Under the pieces are notes generated by a model that was not told where the DNA came from, did no database searches, and saw only the letters and a list, made by a program, of their open reading frames with translations. Shown here piece by piece: positions 44,979 through 54,024 of a DNA stretch of 64,000 nucleotides. Source of the DNA: Robiginitalea sp. SC105 (GTDB lineage Bacteria; Bacteroidota; Bacteroidia; Flavobacteriales; Flavobacteriaceae). How positions within the stretch are numbered: the stretch's first letter is position 1; every line of letters starts with the position of its first letter. Made by a program: the position numbers and the translations under genes. The stretch is taken from NCBI RefSeq assembly GCF_014243345.1, contig NZ_JACLZF010000001.1:1972682-2036681 (forward strand), read 5' to 3'.

Positions 44979-45009
44979 TTTGGGATTGCCAAAACTCTTC
45001 GTATATTTG
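44979..45009 (+). promoter_or_regulatory. Promoter of rpmH
   Basis: TTTG (44979-44982), 19 nt, TATATTTG (45002-45009): full match to the Bacteroidota promoter at optimal spacing, preceded by an A-rich stretch. The leader is about 50 nt. Confidence 0.85.
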
Positions 45010-45065
45010 CGCCCAGATTTTCAAGAGGCTCCGGGCCCATATCCACAAGCGGAAAAAAATTCAAA

Positions 45066-45224
45066 ATGAAAAGAACATTTCAGCCTTCTAAGCGCAAAAG
45101 AAGAAACAAACACGGCTTTCGCGAGCGAATGGCATCTGCCAACGGTCGCAAGGTGCTGGCCCGCAGAAGATCCAAAGGACGTAAGAAACTGAGCGTATCC
45201 TCTGAGCCACGGCACAAAAAATAA
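45066..45224 (+). CDS. rpmH: 50S ribosomal protein L34
   Basis: 52 aa, [22 protein letters not shown] then [19 protein letters not shown], the canonical L34 sequence. It starts at the ATG at 45066; the longer open frame upstream runs through the promoter. It forms a single-gene unit with a consensus promoter and a strong terminator. The common bacterial rpmH-rnpA-dnaA context is absent: carB follows. Confidence 0.98.
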   Translation: MKRTFQPSKRKRRNKHGFRERMASANGRKVLARRRSKGRKKLSVSSEPRHKK

Positions 45225-45248
45225 TGGTTTATCCAATCATAAAATCTG

Positions 45249-45282
45249 AAGGTGTTACTTTTGAAAGTAACACCTTTTTTTT
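45249..45282 (+). terminator. Intrinsic terminator of rpmH
   Basis: A stem of at least 10 bp (AAGGTGTTACTT and its complement) centred on 45262-45263, followed by a run of T to 45282. It separates rpmH from carB, which starts 32 bp later. Confidence 0.9.
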
Positions 45283-45313
45283 ATCCTTTAACTGCTAAAC
45301 AAAGAATGACCCC

Positions 45314-48166
45314 ATGCCGAAAAGAAAAGACCTGAAATCCATCCTGATCATTGGTTCCGGCCCTATTATTATCGGACAGGCCTGTGAGTTTGACTATTCC
45401 GGTTCCCAGGCGCTCAGGTCGCTGCGTGAGGATGGCATCGAGACCGTCCTGATCAACAGCAACCCCGCCACGATTATGACGGACCCCTCCATGGCCGACC
45501 ACGTTTACCTGTTGCCGCTGACCACCAAATCCATCCTGGAGGTACTGCGCAAACACCCGGAAATCGACGCTGTATTGCCCACCATGGGAGGGCAGACGGC
45601 CCTGAACCTTTGTATCGAAGCCGGGGACAAGGGGATATGGGAGGATTTCGGGATCAAGATCATCGGGGTGGATATCGATGCGATCAACATCACCGAGGAC
45701 CGGGAAAAGTTCCGCGACCTGATGTCCCGGATCGGTATCCCGATGGCACCCCAGGCCACCGCGACCTCCTTCCTGCAGGGAAAGGAAATTGCACAGAAAT
45801 TCGGATTTCCCCTGGTTATCCGGGCCAGCTACACGCTGGGGGGTGCCGGGGCGTCCATCGTATACAAACCGGAGGATTTTGACGAAATGCTGAGCCGTGG
45901 CCTGGAGATTTCCCCTATCCACGAGGTGATGATCGACAAGGCGATGATGGGGTGGAAGGAATACGAGCTGGAGTTGCTCCGGGACAAGAACGACAACGTG
46001 GTGATCATCTGTACGATCGAAAACATGGACCCCATGGGGATCCATACGGGGGATTCCATCACCGTGGCCCCGGCCATGACCCTTTCGGACCGGACCTTCC
46101 AGCGGATGCGGGACATGGCGATCCACATGATGCGGAGCATCGGTGATTTCGCCGGTGGGTGCAACGTGCAGTTTGCGGTGAGCCCGGACGAGAAGGAGGA
46201 TATCATCGCGATTGAAATCAACCCCCGGGTGTCCCGTTCCTCGGCCCTGGCTTCCAAGGCCACCGGGTATCCGATTGCCAAAGTGGCGGCCAAACTCGCG
46301 ATCGGTTACCACCTGGACGAGCTCGAAAACCAGATCACCAAATCTACCTCGGCCCTGTTCGAGCCTACCCTGGACTACGTGATTGTAAAGATCCCGCGCT
46401 GGAATTTCGATAAATTCGAAGGGGCCGACCGCACCCTGGGACTGCAGATGAAGGCCGTGGGCGAGGTGATGGGGATTGGCCGCTCCTTCCAGGAGGCCCT
46501 CCACAAGGCCACCCAGTCCCTTGAAATCAAACGCAACGGCCTGGGTGCCGACGGCAAGGGGTATACGGACTACGACAAGATCATCGACAAGCTCACCCAC
46601 GCGAGCTGGGACCGGGTCTTTGTCATCTACGATGCGATCCAGCTGGGGATCCCGCTGAGCCGCATCCACGAGATTACCAAGATCGACATGTGGTACCTCA
46701 AGCAATATGAGGAGCTCTACCAACTGGAGAAGGAAATTAGCAAATACACCGTGGAGACCCTGCCCAAGGCGCTGCTACTCGAGGCCAAGCAAAAGGGCTT
46801 CGCGGACCGGCAGATCGCCCACATGCTCGAATGCTGGGAGAGCGAGGTGCATTCCAAGCGGATGGCACTCGGCATTAAACGGGTCTATAAGCTGGTGGAT
46901 ACCTGCGCAGCCGAATTCAAGGCAGTAACCCCGTACTATTACTCCACCTTCGAGGAGGAGATTCAAACCCCGGACGGCGACCGGTACGTGGCCAATGACA
47001 GCCAGGTGACCGACCGCAGGAAAATCGTGGTGCTCGGTTCCGGGCCCAACCGGATCGGGCAGGGGATCGAATTCGACTACTGCTGTGTGCACGGAGTCCT
47101 GGCTGCGGCCGAATGCGATTACGAAACCATCATGATCAACTGCAACCCGGAAACCGTTTCCACCGATTTTGACACGGCGGATAAACTGTATTTCGAACCC
47201 GTGTTCTGGGAGCACATCTACGATATCATCCTGCACGAAAAACCGGAAGGGGTCATCGTGCAGCTCGGTGGGCAAACGGCCCTGAAGCTTGCGGAAAAGC
47301 TGGACAAATACGGCATCCGCATCATGGGGACGAGCTTTTCCTCCCTGGACCTGGCGGAGGACCGCGGCAGTTTCTCGCGGTTGCTGCAGGAAAATGATAT
47401 CCCCTATCCGCAATTCGGGGTGGCCGAGAGCGCCGACGAGGCACTGGCCCTTGCCGATGAGCTGAACTTTCCCCTACTGGTACGCCCTTCGTACGTGCTG
47501 GGGGGGCAGGGGATGAAGATCGTCATCAATAAGGAGGAGCTGGAATCCCACGTGGTGGACCTGCTCCGGAAAATCCCCAACAACAAGCTCCTGCTGGACC
47601 ACTACCTGGACGGGGCCATCGAGGCAGAGGCAGACGCCATTTGCGACGGGGAGGACGTGTACATCATCGGCATCATGGAGCATATTGAACCCTGCGGCAT
47701 CCACTCGGGGGATTCCAACGCCACCCTGCCGCCTTTCAACCTGGGCGAATTCGTCCTGCAGCAGATCAAGGACCATACCCGGAAGATCGCCCTGGCGCTC
47801 AACACGGTGGGTCTGATCAACATCCAGTTTGCCATCAAGGACGACAAGGTGTACATCATTGAAGCAAACCCACGGGCTTCCCGTACGGTGCCCTTTATCG
47901 CGAAAGCCTATGGGGAACCCTACGTGAATTACGCCACCAAGGTGATGCTGGGGCACAACAAGATCAAGGACTTTACCTTCAACCCGAAACTGGAAGGGTT
48001 TGCCATCAAGCAGCCCGTTTTCAGTTTCAACAAATTCCCGAACGTCAACAAAAACCTGGGGCCGGAGATGAAGAGCACAGGCGAGAGCATCCTCTTTATC
48101 GACAGCCTCAAGGACGATGAGTTCTACAACCTGTATTCCCGCCGGACCATGTACCTGAGCAAATAG
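45314..48166 (+). CDS. carB: Carbamoyl-phosphate synthase large subunit, lacking the C-terminal regulatory domain
   Basis: 950 aa. Two ATP-grasp halves are present (first from GSGPIIIGQACEFDYSG; second from GSGPNRIGQGIEFDYCC, about residue 575). It makes carbamoyl phosphate from bicarbonate, ATP and ammonia delivered by CarA, for pyrimidines and arginine. E. coli CarB is 1073 aa; this protein stops shortly after FNKFPNVNKNLGPEMKSTGE, so the MGS-like domain that binds UMP, IMP and ornithine is essentially missing. The gene starts 32 bp after the rpmH terminator; no exact promoter was seen in that gap. Confidence 0.96.
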   Translation: MPKRKDLKSILIIGSGPIIIGQACEFDYSGSQALRSLREDGIETVLINSNPATIMTDPSMADHVYLLPLTTKSILEVLRKHPEIDAVLPTMGGQTALNLCIEAGDKGIWEDFGIKIIGVDIDAINITEDREKFRDLMSRIGIPMAPQATATSFLQGKEIAQKFGFPLVIRASYTLGGAGASIVYKPEDFDEMLSRGLEISPIHEVMIDKAMMGWKEYELELLRDKNDNVVIICTIENMDPMGIHTGDSITVAPAMTLSDRTFQRMRDMAIHMMRSIGDFAGGCNVQFAVSPDEKEDIIAIEINPRVSRSSALASKATGYPIAKVAAKLAIGYHLDELENQITKSTSALFEPTLDYVIVKIPRWNFDKFEGADRTLGLQMKAVGEVMGIGRSFQEALHKATQSLEIKRNGLGADGKGYTDYDKIIDKLTHASWDRVFVIYDAIQLGIPLSRIHEITKIDMWYLKQYEELYQLEKEISKYTVETLPKALLLEAKQKGFADRQIAHMLECWESEVHSKRMALGIKRVYKLVDTCAAEFKAVTPYYYSTFEEEIQTPDGDRYVANDSQVTDRRKIVVLGSGPNRIGQGIEFDYCCVHGVLAAAECDYETIMINCNPETVSTDFDTADKLYFEPVFWEHIYDIILHEKPEGVIVQLGGQTALKLAEKLDKYGIRIMGTSFSSLDLAEDRGSFSRLLQENDIPYPQFGVAESADEALALADELNFPLLVRPSYVLGGQGMKIVINKEELESHVVDLLRKIPNNKLLLDHYLDGAIEAEADAICDGEDVYIIGIMEHIEPCGIHSGDSNATLPPFNLGEFVLQQIKDHTRKIALALNTVGLINIQFAIKDDKVYIIEANPRASRTVPFIAKAYGEPYVNYATKVMLGHNKIKDFTFNPKLEGFAIKQPVFSFNKFPNVNKNLGPEMKSTGESILFIDSLKDDEFYNLYSRRTMYLSK

Positions 48167-48254
48167 GCGGCCGGCTTACGGAACATTGCGCCTAAGCGAG
48201 ATCTGGCAATCAGCCGGGACTTGGATTTAGGGGCACCTGGGGAACAGGGGGGTA

Positions 48255-48848
48255 TCAAATGGTTTTCCTGGGCCTGCGGTAGGCGTAGTAGGCCAGGACG
48301 GCCTCCAGGGCTTCCCGTATGGCCTCGCGGATGGGCAGGTGCCGGCCGGCGAGCTTTTCATCTATGGCCAGCAACTGGAAATAGTAATCCCGGGTAAGGG
48401 GCACGGCCCCTCCCGACCGGATGTGTTCCGTGGCCCGGGTTACTTCCAGTGGTTTTTCCTCCTTGATGGTCCGGCAGGTCGCAAGCCTCGGGTTCCCCAA
48501 CTTGTCCAGCACGGCCGAAAACCCAAAAATCCGGCAGATCAGCCCACGGTTGCCGTAGGCGTTGCAAAAACCGCCTGCCCCGGGTTTGAGGAAGGGTGCA
48601 AAGGCAGGGCAAAGACCATCTGTTTCTTCCTTCAACTTGTCGTACCAGGCCTGGGCCTCATTGGCCTTAAACAAATGGTAGGCGAGCGGCAGGAATTCAA
48701 GGGGCGTGGCAAATATGTCCGGTTTCCGGCAGCACTTGCCACAGCCGGAAAGGCAGGAGAGGTTTGTAGCTTGCTGAAAGGTGGCTACTTCCTTTTCCAG
48801 TTGGCGGAACACCCGTTCCACCGCCCGGACTTTATGGTACAGGATCAA
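48255..48848 (-). CDS. YkgJ-family cysteine-cluster protein
   Basis: 197 aa, soluble. The CxxxC-type cluster CLSGCGKCCRKPD is followed by LCPAF, GFCNAYGNRGLICRIFGF and ATCRTIKEE, the metal-binding Cys pattern of the YkgJ/UPF0153 family (predicted zinc or iron-sulfur binding). Function unknown. The start is a TTG at 48848: an in-frame TGA lies directly upstream and the family's N-terminal helix (KVRAVERVFRQLEKEVATFQ) begins right after it. It converges on carB with 88 bp between, in which no terminator was seen. Confidence 0.8.
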   Translation of the reverse strand: MILYHKVRAVERVFRQLEKEVATFQQATNLSCLSGCGKCCRKPDIFATPLEFLPLAYHLFKANEAQAWYDKLKEETDGLCPAFAPFLKPGAGGFCNAYGNRGLICRIFGFSAVLDKLGNPRLATCRTIKEEKPLEVTRATEHIRSGGAVPLTRDYYFQLLAIDEKLAGRHLPIREAIREALEAVLAYYAYRRPRKTI

Positions 48849-48926
48849 TCGTCATTTAAAAGCAGGCGCAAAGATACACCGCGTGCTGCCACTCCCGACA
48901 AAGGGGTGAAAATATTATTCCCCTGC

Positions 48927-49478
48927 TTATTTACCGGTAGCTTCCAGGGCCAGGTCCACATAAACCTGGACCTCCTCGGCAATCTTTTTGAAGACGATGG
49001 TCGGTATATCAATCCCATGGTCCTCCGTACGAACGGTAAAGTTGGCTCCGACCAGCCACCGGTCTCCCTGGCGGGTAACTTCGGCCTCCGTTTCCACCTC
49101 CCGGGGAATTCCGTGAATGGTCAGGGTGCCGCTTACCGGCAAGTGTCGGGTTTCTCCGGGATCAAGCCCGGAGATCCCCTGAATCCTGCCGCTAAAGGTC
49201 GCTTTGGGGTACCTGTGGGATTCCATATAGTTTTCATTGAAGTGCTCCTGCATCAGTTTGCGCCGGAACTGGAACTCAGACACCAGCATCACCACCGCGA
49301 ACCCTTCATCTGCAGGACTCAGAATGGCATTCACCTGATGGTTGGTGGCATCGATATCCTCCAGGGGGGTGGAGGCATTGATGCGCACTTCACCCTTCCG
49401 GGTAATCCACCGGTCCTGTGCCCGGGCCTGGCAGGCGAGGAAAAAACAACAGGCCAGCAAAAAGTAACTACGACTCAT
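48927..49478 (-). CDS. YceI-family periplasmic protein
   Basis: 183 aa from the ATG at 49478. The signal peptide MSRSYFLLACCFFLACQARAQ is followed by an eight-stranded lipocalin-like YceI barrel (FSGRIQGISGL, SGTLTIHGIPREVETEAEV, IDIPTIVFKKIAEEVQV). YceI proteins bind polyisoprenoid or other lipids in the periplasm. The ATG overlaps the TGA of the heme lipoprotein gene by 4 bp (49475-49478), so they are translated together. A divergent DUF5777 barrel gene completes a locus type I recall from other Bacteroidota. Confidence 0.85.
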   Translation of the reverse strand: MSRSYFLLACCFFLACQARAQDRWITRKGEVRINASTPLEDIDATNHQVNAILSPADEGFAVVMLVSEFQFRRKLMQEHFNENYMESHRYPKATFSGRIQGISGLDPGETRHLPVSGTLTIHGIPREVETEAEVTRQGDRWLVGANFTVRTEDHGIDIPTIVFKKIAEEVQVYVDLALEATGK

Positions 49479-49873
49479 TCCGGGAAGCCTTGGTTGACCC
49501 ACTCTTCGATCAGGTCGCGGGTGGATTGTGGAAGGCGGCCCGTGGGCGGCATGGGGTCGGAGGTGCTGTTGATCCGCCCGAGCAGACCCCGGTTCTCGAC
49601 GGCACTGCGTACCTGCTCCAGGGTAAGAAGCGACATGGGGGCGTTTTGGGTGGGTGGATCACCATGACATGTGGTACAATTGGAACTTATGATGGGAGCG
49701 ATATCTGCCTGATAGGATACGGCTGAGGGCTCCGGGGTATCCGGGTCGGTATCCGGCCCGCTGTCGGGGTTGTTGGTGGGGGGGTCGTTCAAGGGATCGG
49801 AATCCCCGCCTTTGGAACAGGCCAGTGATGTGGCCAGCAGCATGGCAAGGGACAAATAGATCAGCTTTTTCAT
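49475..49873 (-). CDS. Small c-type cytochrome-like lipoprotein
   Basis: 132 aa. The lipobox ATSLAC gives Cys19; a Pro/Asp/Thr-rich linker (about 24-50) leads to a cytochrome c-like domain with heme motif C-TT-C-H (residues about 66-70) and a later MPPTGRLP carrying the likely axial Met. Members are often annotated as cytochrome c domain-containing proteins. It is coupled to the YceI gene and is expected to sit on the envelope as a one-heme electron carrier or sensor. Confidence 0.8.
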   Translation of the reverse strand: MKKLIYLSLAMLLATSLACSKGGDSDPLNDPPTNNPDSGPDTDPDTPEPSAVSYQADIAPIISSNCTTCHGDPPTQNAPMSLLTLEQVRSAVENRGLLGRINSTSDPMPPTGRLPQSTRDLIEEWVNQGFPE

Positions 49874-50094
49874 AGTTTGTTTTTTTAGGTTAGGAATAAA
49901 GATTCACCTAATGGACTGGAAGCCAATAGCGTGCCTTCCTTTAATAGATGTAGAAATTCCGGCAGGGTTGCTTTGCGTACCATAGAATTGGAAGGTTCAA
50001 TTGGGGTGGACAAAAAATTAATTTACTAAGTTTAAAGAAAAAAGCCCCTGGTAATTCTCGGCCATCGGGCATAACCTAACCAATTTCAACAGCT
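49874..50094. other. Divergent intergenic region (221 bp)
   Basis: Lies between the heme lipoprotein gene (leftward) and the DUF5777 gene (rightward). It is AT-rich in its right half. I found no exact TAnnTTTG element on either strand, no perfect palindrome and no RNA signature. Confidence 0.5.
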
Positions 50095-50955
50095 ATGAAA
50101 AAGTTATTTGTAACAGCCTGCCTGGCCCTGTTTTTGCCCGGCTGCCTGCTCGGTCAGGAAGACCTCCTGGCCTCCATCGACAAGTCCGATTCAACGCGAA
50201 TAGAGGATGCCGCCTTCAAGGGCCTCAAAATAGTCAACTTCGAATCCACCAAGTTATTGTCAAAGCGGGAATTCTATTTTATCGTTTCCCACCGATTCGG
50301 GAGTATCAGTAACGGATTCGATGATTTCTTCGGCCTTGATTTCGCCAATACCCGCCTTCATTTTTTATATGGGATATCCGATGGTTTCAATATCTCCGTA
50401 TCCCGGAGCTCTTTCAACAAAACCTACGATCTGTCCTTGAAATACAGGCTGATACAACAGGATTTGAACATGCCCGTAACCATTGTGGGATACAGTCAGA
50501 TGGCGATCAATACCCAGCTGGACGAAGACCTGCTCACCATTCCCGTGGATTTCGGGGATCGGCTTTCCTTTACGCAACAGGTTCTTATTTCCCGCAAATT
50601 CAACGACCGGCTGTCGCTGGAATTGATGCCGACTTATTTCCATGAAGGCTACGTGGACTACCTGCCGCAGGATAATTCCCAATGGGCGCTGGGGATTGGA
50701 GGAAGGTATAAGCTGGGCAAACGCTGGAGCCTGAACGTCGATTACGGCTGGCACCTGAACCGGGCGGATGGATCGCCCTTCCGCAACCCCTTGTCCATTG
50801 GGGTGGATATCGAAACAGGCGGTCACGTTTTCCAGCTGCATTTCACCAATGCGCAACCTACTTTCGAAAGCGGGTTCCTTGGCAATGCCGTGGGAGACTG
50901 GTCGGACGGCATCATCTATTTCGGTTTCAACCTGAGCCGCGTATTTAATTTCTAA
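50095..50955 (+). CDS. DUF5777 outer-membrane beta-barrel protein
   Basis: 286 aa with a signal peptide (MKKLFVTACLALFLPGCLLGQ). The mature protein has alternating beta-strands ending in Phe (ARVFNF-like C-terminus, here LSRVFNF), as expected of an outer-membrane barrel. Motifs such as FESTKLLSKREFYFIVSHRFGSI and DFANTRLHFLYGISDGFNISVSRSS fit DUF5777. Its divergent partners encode a heme lipoprotein and a YceI protein. Function unknown. The stop codon lies in a hairpin shared with the gnd stop. Confidence 0.8.
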   Translation: MKKLFVTACLALFLPGCLLGQEDLLASIDKSDSTRIEDAAFKGLKIVNFESTKLLSKREFYFIVSHRFGSISNGFDDFFGLDFANTRLHFLYGISDGFNISVSRSSFNKTYDLSLKYRLIQQDLNMPVTIVGYSQMAINTQLDEDLLTIPVDFGDRLSFTQQVLISRKFNDRLSLELMPTYFHEGYVDYLPQDNSQWALGIGGRYKLGKRWSLNVDYGWHLNRADGSPFRNPLSIGVDIETGGHVFQLHFTNAQPTFESGFLGNAVGDWSDGIIYFGFNLSRVFNF

Positions 50956-50969
50956 AGCGACCGCTTTAG
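50952..50969. repeat. Perfect inverted repeat holding both stop codons of a convergent pair
   Basis: The 8-bp arm CTAAAGCG (50952-50959) and its complement (50962-50969) are separated by 2 bp. The TAA of the DUF5777 gene and the TAA of gnd are in the two arms. There is no T run on either side, so terminator function is uncertain. Confidence 0.5.
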
Positions 50970-52381
50970 CTTTCCCAATCCGTGTGGAAGGTGCCTTCCC
51001 GGTCGGTTCGCTGGTAGGTATGGGAGCCGAAAAAATCCCGTTGGGCCTGCACCAGGTTCATCGGCAGCCTGCCCGTGGTATACGAATCAAAATAGGAGAG
51101 GGCGCTCGAGAGGCCGGGCAGCGGGATCCCTGAAGCTACCCCCAGGGCAACCACGTTCCGTGCAGGCGCCACCGTTTCCCGCAGGGGGCTCCTGAAAGTT
51201 TGCGAGAAAACCAGGTTGACCAGGGAAGGCTCCTGCTCATAGGCCATTGAAATGGCTTCCAGCAGGGCTGCGCGGATGATGCATCCCGCCCGCCAGATCC
51301 GGGCCACTGTGGCCAGCTCCAGTTCGTAGCCGTAGGTTTCGGAGGCTTCGGCCAGTTGGTGCAGCCCTTGGGCATAGGTGAGCAGGAAACCAAAATAGAG
51401 GGCGGCTTCACAATCACGCACCAGGGTCTCCCTGTCGGGGGCCTTGCCGGCGGGCCGGTCAAACAGCCCGTCTGCCCGCAGGCGGTCGGCCTTAAAGGCT
51501 GAGATTGCCCGCATGCTGACGGCAATGTCGATAGTGGGCACGGGGATGCCCAGGTCCATGGCGTTCTGGGAGGTCCATTTGCCCGTACCTTTCTGTTTGC
51601 CCTGGTCCAGGATTTTATCTATCAGGTCGCCCGAATCCAGGTCGTCTTTCTTCCCGAGGATTTCCGAAGTGATTTCCACCAGGAAGGATTGGAGGCGGCC
51701 CTGGTTCCAGCGGGCGAAAACCTCCCGGATCTCCGCATTGCCCAGGCCCCCGGCCCGCCTCAGCAGATCGTATACCTCCGCGGTGAGCTGCATCAGGCCG
51801 TATTCGATGCCATTGTGCACCATCTTGACGTAGTTTCCGGCGGATTTCGGCCCCAGGTAGGCCACACAGGGGGTACCCTCGAATTGGGCAGCCACGGCTT
51901 CAAAGATGGGACGGACTTCCCCATAGGCTTCCCGGTCGCCGCCGGGCATGAGGCTGGGCCCCTTCCGCGCCCCTTCGGCCCCCCCGGAGACCCCGGCCCC
52001 GAAGAAGTGGATTTTCTTTTCCTTCAGGTAGGCCTCCCGCCGGTCCGTATCCCTGAAAAACGAATTCCCGCCATCGATGATCAGGTCCCCTTCGGATACC
52101 AGGGGCAACAAATCCTCGATGACGGAATCTACAATAGGCCCCGCGGGGACGAGCAGCATAATTTTCCGGGGGGTTGCCAGGCCGTGTACGAATTCCTCCA
52201 GCGACCCGGTGGCGTTTACCTTTTCCAGGTCACCCCCTTCTTCTTTCAGCGCTTCCACCTGCCCGGGATCGAGGTCATATCCCAGGGCGGAGAAGCCGTT
52301 ATCGGCCACGTTGAGGATGAAATTCCGGCCCATGACCCCAAGGCCGATTAAACCAAATTCGTATTGTTTGGATGCTTGCAT
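50966..52381 (-). CDS. gnd: 6-phosphogluconate dehydrogenase (decarboxylating)
   Basis: 471 aa, the full-length NADP type. The Rossmann motif GLGVMGRNFILNVADNG is at residues ~12-28; the catalytic regions VSGGAEGARKGPSLMPGG and KMVHNGIEYGLMQL (Lys/Asn) are intact; the helical C-terminal domain ends with the usual basic tail (FFGSHTYQRTDREGTFHTDW). It converts 6-phosphogluconate to ribulose-5-phosphate, CO2 and NADPH. It is divergent from zwf-pgl, so all three oxidative pentose phosphate steps are encoded here. Confidence 0.97.
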   Translation of the reverse strand: MQASKQYEFGLIGLGVMGRNFILNVADNGFSALGYDLDPGQVEALKEEGGDLEKVNATGSLEEFVHGLATPRKIMLLVPAGPIVDSVIEDLLPLVSEGDLIIDGGNSFFRDTDRREAYLKEKKIHFFGAGVSGGAEGARKGPSLMPGGDREAYGEVRPIFEAVAAQFEGTPCVAYLGPKSAGNYVKMVHNGIEYGLMQLTAEVYDLLRRAGGLGNAEIREVFARWNQGRLQSFLVEITSEILGKKDDLDSGDLIDKILDQGKQKGTGKWTSQNAMDLGIPVPTIDIAVSMRAISAFKADRLRADGLFDRPAGKAPDRETLVRDCEAALYFGFLLTYAQGLHQLAEASETYGYELELATVARIWRAGCIIRAALLEAISMAYEQEPSLVNLVFSQTFRSPLRETVAPARNVVALGVASGIPLPGLSSALSYFDSYTTGRLPMNLVQAQRDFFGSHTYQRTDREGTFHTDWES

Positions 52382-52463
52382 AGTGGATGTCCTTAAATCT
52401 GAAGGCGGGAAAGGAGGAAGTCTTTTCCGCGCCCGATTTTCGACGTATATTCGTCTTTTACCT

Positions 52464-52471
52464 CAAAAATA
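52464..52471 (-). promoter_or_regulatory. Candidate -7 promoter element of gnd
   Basis: Minus-strand TATTTTTG, an exact TAnnTTTG match, 82 bp upstream of the gnd ATG in the 110-bp divergent gap. It has no clear -33 partner. For zwf only the near-match TATATTCG at 52446-52453 was seen. Confidence 0.35.
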
Positions 52472-52491
52472 GGGCAAATAATCTACATACC

Positions 52492-54015
52492 ATGAATGGC
52501 ATAAACGGACAACTCCTGATCATTTTCGGGGCTTCTGGAGACCTCACCGAGCGCAAGCTCATCCCCTCGCTGATGAACCTGTACCAGGGGGGGCACCTGC
52601 CGGAGTCCTTTGCGGTCCTAGGGGTGAGCCGTAGCGATATGGACGATGCGGATTTCCGGAAAAAAGTGGCGCTCGAAAACCCGCATATTCCGGAGACAGT
52701 GGGCAATTTCGGGGACCGTAAGGAATTTGCCAAACGGTTGTTCTACCACGACCTGGAGAGTTACACCGAGTCCTACGAGGGGCTGAAGCAGCGGATTGAT
52801 GCGCTGGATGAGGAACAGGGTACCCAGGGGAATTTCATGTTCTACCTCTCCGTGCCGCCGCGGATTTACGAGACGATTGCCTCCAAACTGGATGATCAGG
52901 GATTGTCCTCCGAGGAAGGGGGAACCCGCCGGCTGATCGTGGAGAAGCCCTTTGGTTACGACCTGGAAAGTGCCCGCGAACTAAACACCGGGCTGCAGCG
53001 CTACTTCAGGGAGTCGCAGATTTTCCGCATCGACCACTACCTGGGTAAGGAAACCGTTCAAAACCTCCTGGTTACCCGGTTTTCCAACAGTATCTTCGAG
53101 CCGCTCTGGAACCGCAACTACATCCGCCATGTGGAAATCACCAACGCGGAGAGCGTTGGGGTCGGCAAGCGCGGGGGGTATTACGACTCGGCCGGCGCCC
53201 TGAGGGATATGTTCCAGAACCATTTGCTGCAGATCATCTCCCTGGTGGTCATGGAACCGCCCATCGGGCCGGACGCAGAGGAAATACGGAATGAAAAGGT
53301 AAAGGCCCTCAAGTCGCTGCGGATCATGCGCGACCCGGAAACCCTCTACAAGCACACCATCCGGGGTCAGTATATGGCCGGGGAAATCGATGGGAAAGCC
53401 GTCCCGGGCTACCGGGAGGAGGAGGGGGTGGACCCGGAATCGACTACGGAAACCTATGCCGCCCTGAAGTTTTACGTGGACAACTGGCGATGGGCAGAGG
53501 TCCCGTTTTACGTGCGTACCGCCAAGCGGATGCCTACCAAGGTGACCGAGGTGGTCATCCACTTTAAATCGCCCCACCACCAGATATTCCGGGACATCGG
53601 CATGGACAGCAAGGACAACAAACTGATTATCCGGATCCAGCCCAACGAGGGGATCCTGATCAAGTTCGGAGTGAAGGTCCCGGGACAGGGGTTCCAGGTG
53701 GAGCGTGCCAACCTGGATTTCTATTATTCCGACATGACGGATGCCAACATCATGGCCGCCTATGAGCGCCTGCTGCTGGACGCCATGCAGGGGGACGCCA
53801 CTCTCTATGCGCGTGCCGATGAGGTGGAGGCGGCCTGGGAATTCGTGGACCCGATCCTGACCTATTGGGAACAATCGGAGGATGTGGTTACCTACGGGTA
53901 TTCCGCCGGGGTCTGGGGCCCGAGGAATGCCGACGACCTGATCGAGGGGGCCTACGGCTGGAGGAACCCGGGCACCCACCTGACGGATGACCCCGGCTTT
54001 TGTGTGATAACTTAA
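52492..54015 (+). CDS. zwf: Glucose-6-phosphate 1-dehydrogenase
   Basis: 507 aa from the ATG at 52492 (MNGINGQLLIIFGASGDLTERKL); the upstream extension of the frame is in the divergent promoter region. The nucleotide motif GASGDLTERK and the substrate motif RIDHYLGKE (Asp/His catalytic) are intact. It oxidises glucose-6-phosphate to 6-phosphogluconolactone, making NADPH. The next gene, pgl, starts 9 bp after the stop, so the two are co-transcribed. Confidence 0.97.
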   Translation: MNGINGQLLIIFGASGDLTERKLIPSLMNLYQGGHLPESFAVLGVSRSDMDDADFRKKVALENPHIPETVGNFGDRKEFAKRLFYHDLESYTESYEGLKQRIDALDEEQGTQGNFMFYLSVPPRIYETIASKLDDQGLSSEEGGTRRLIVEKPFGYDLESARELNTGLQRYFRESQIFRIDHYLGKETVQNLLVTRFSNSIFEPLWNRNYIRHVEITNAESVGVGKRGGYYDSAGALRDMFQNHLLQIISLVVMEPPIGPDAEEIRNEKVKALKSLRIMRDPETLYKHTIRGQYMAGEIDGKAVPGYREEEGVDPESTTETYAALKFYVDNWRWAEVPFYVRTAKRMPTKVTEVVIHFKSPHHQIFRDIGMDSKDNKLIIRIQPNEGILIKFGVKVPGQGFQVERANLDFYYSDMTDANIMAAYERLLLDAMQGDATLYARADEVEAAWEFVDPILTYWEQSEDVVTYGYSAGVWGPRNADDLIEGAYGWRNPGTHLTDDPGFCVIT

Positions 54016-54024
54016 CTGAAGACT

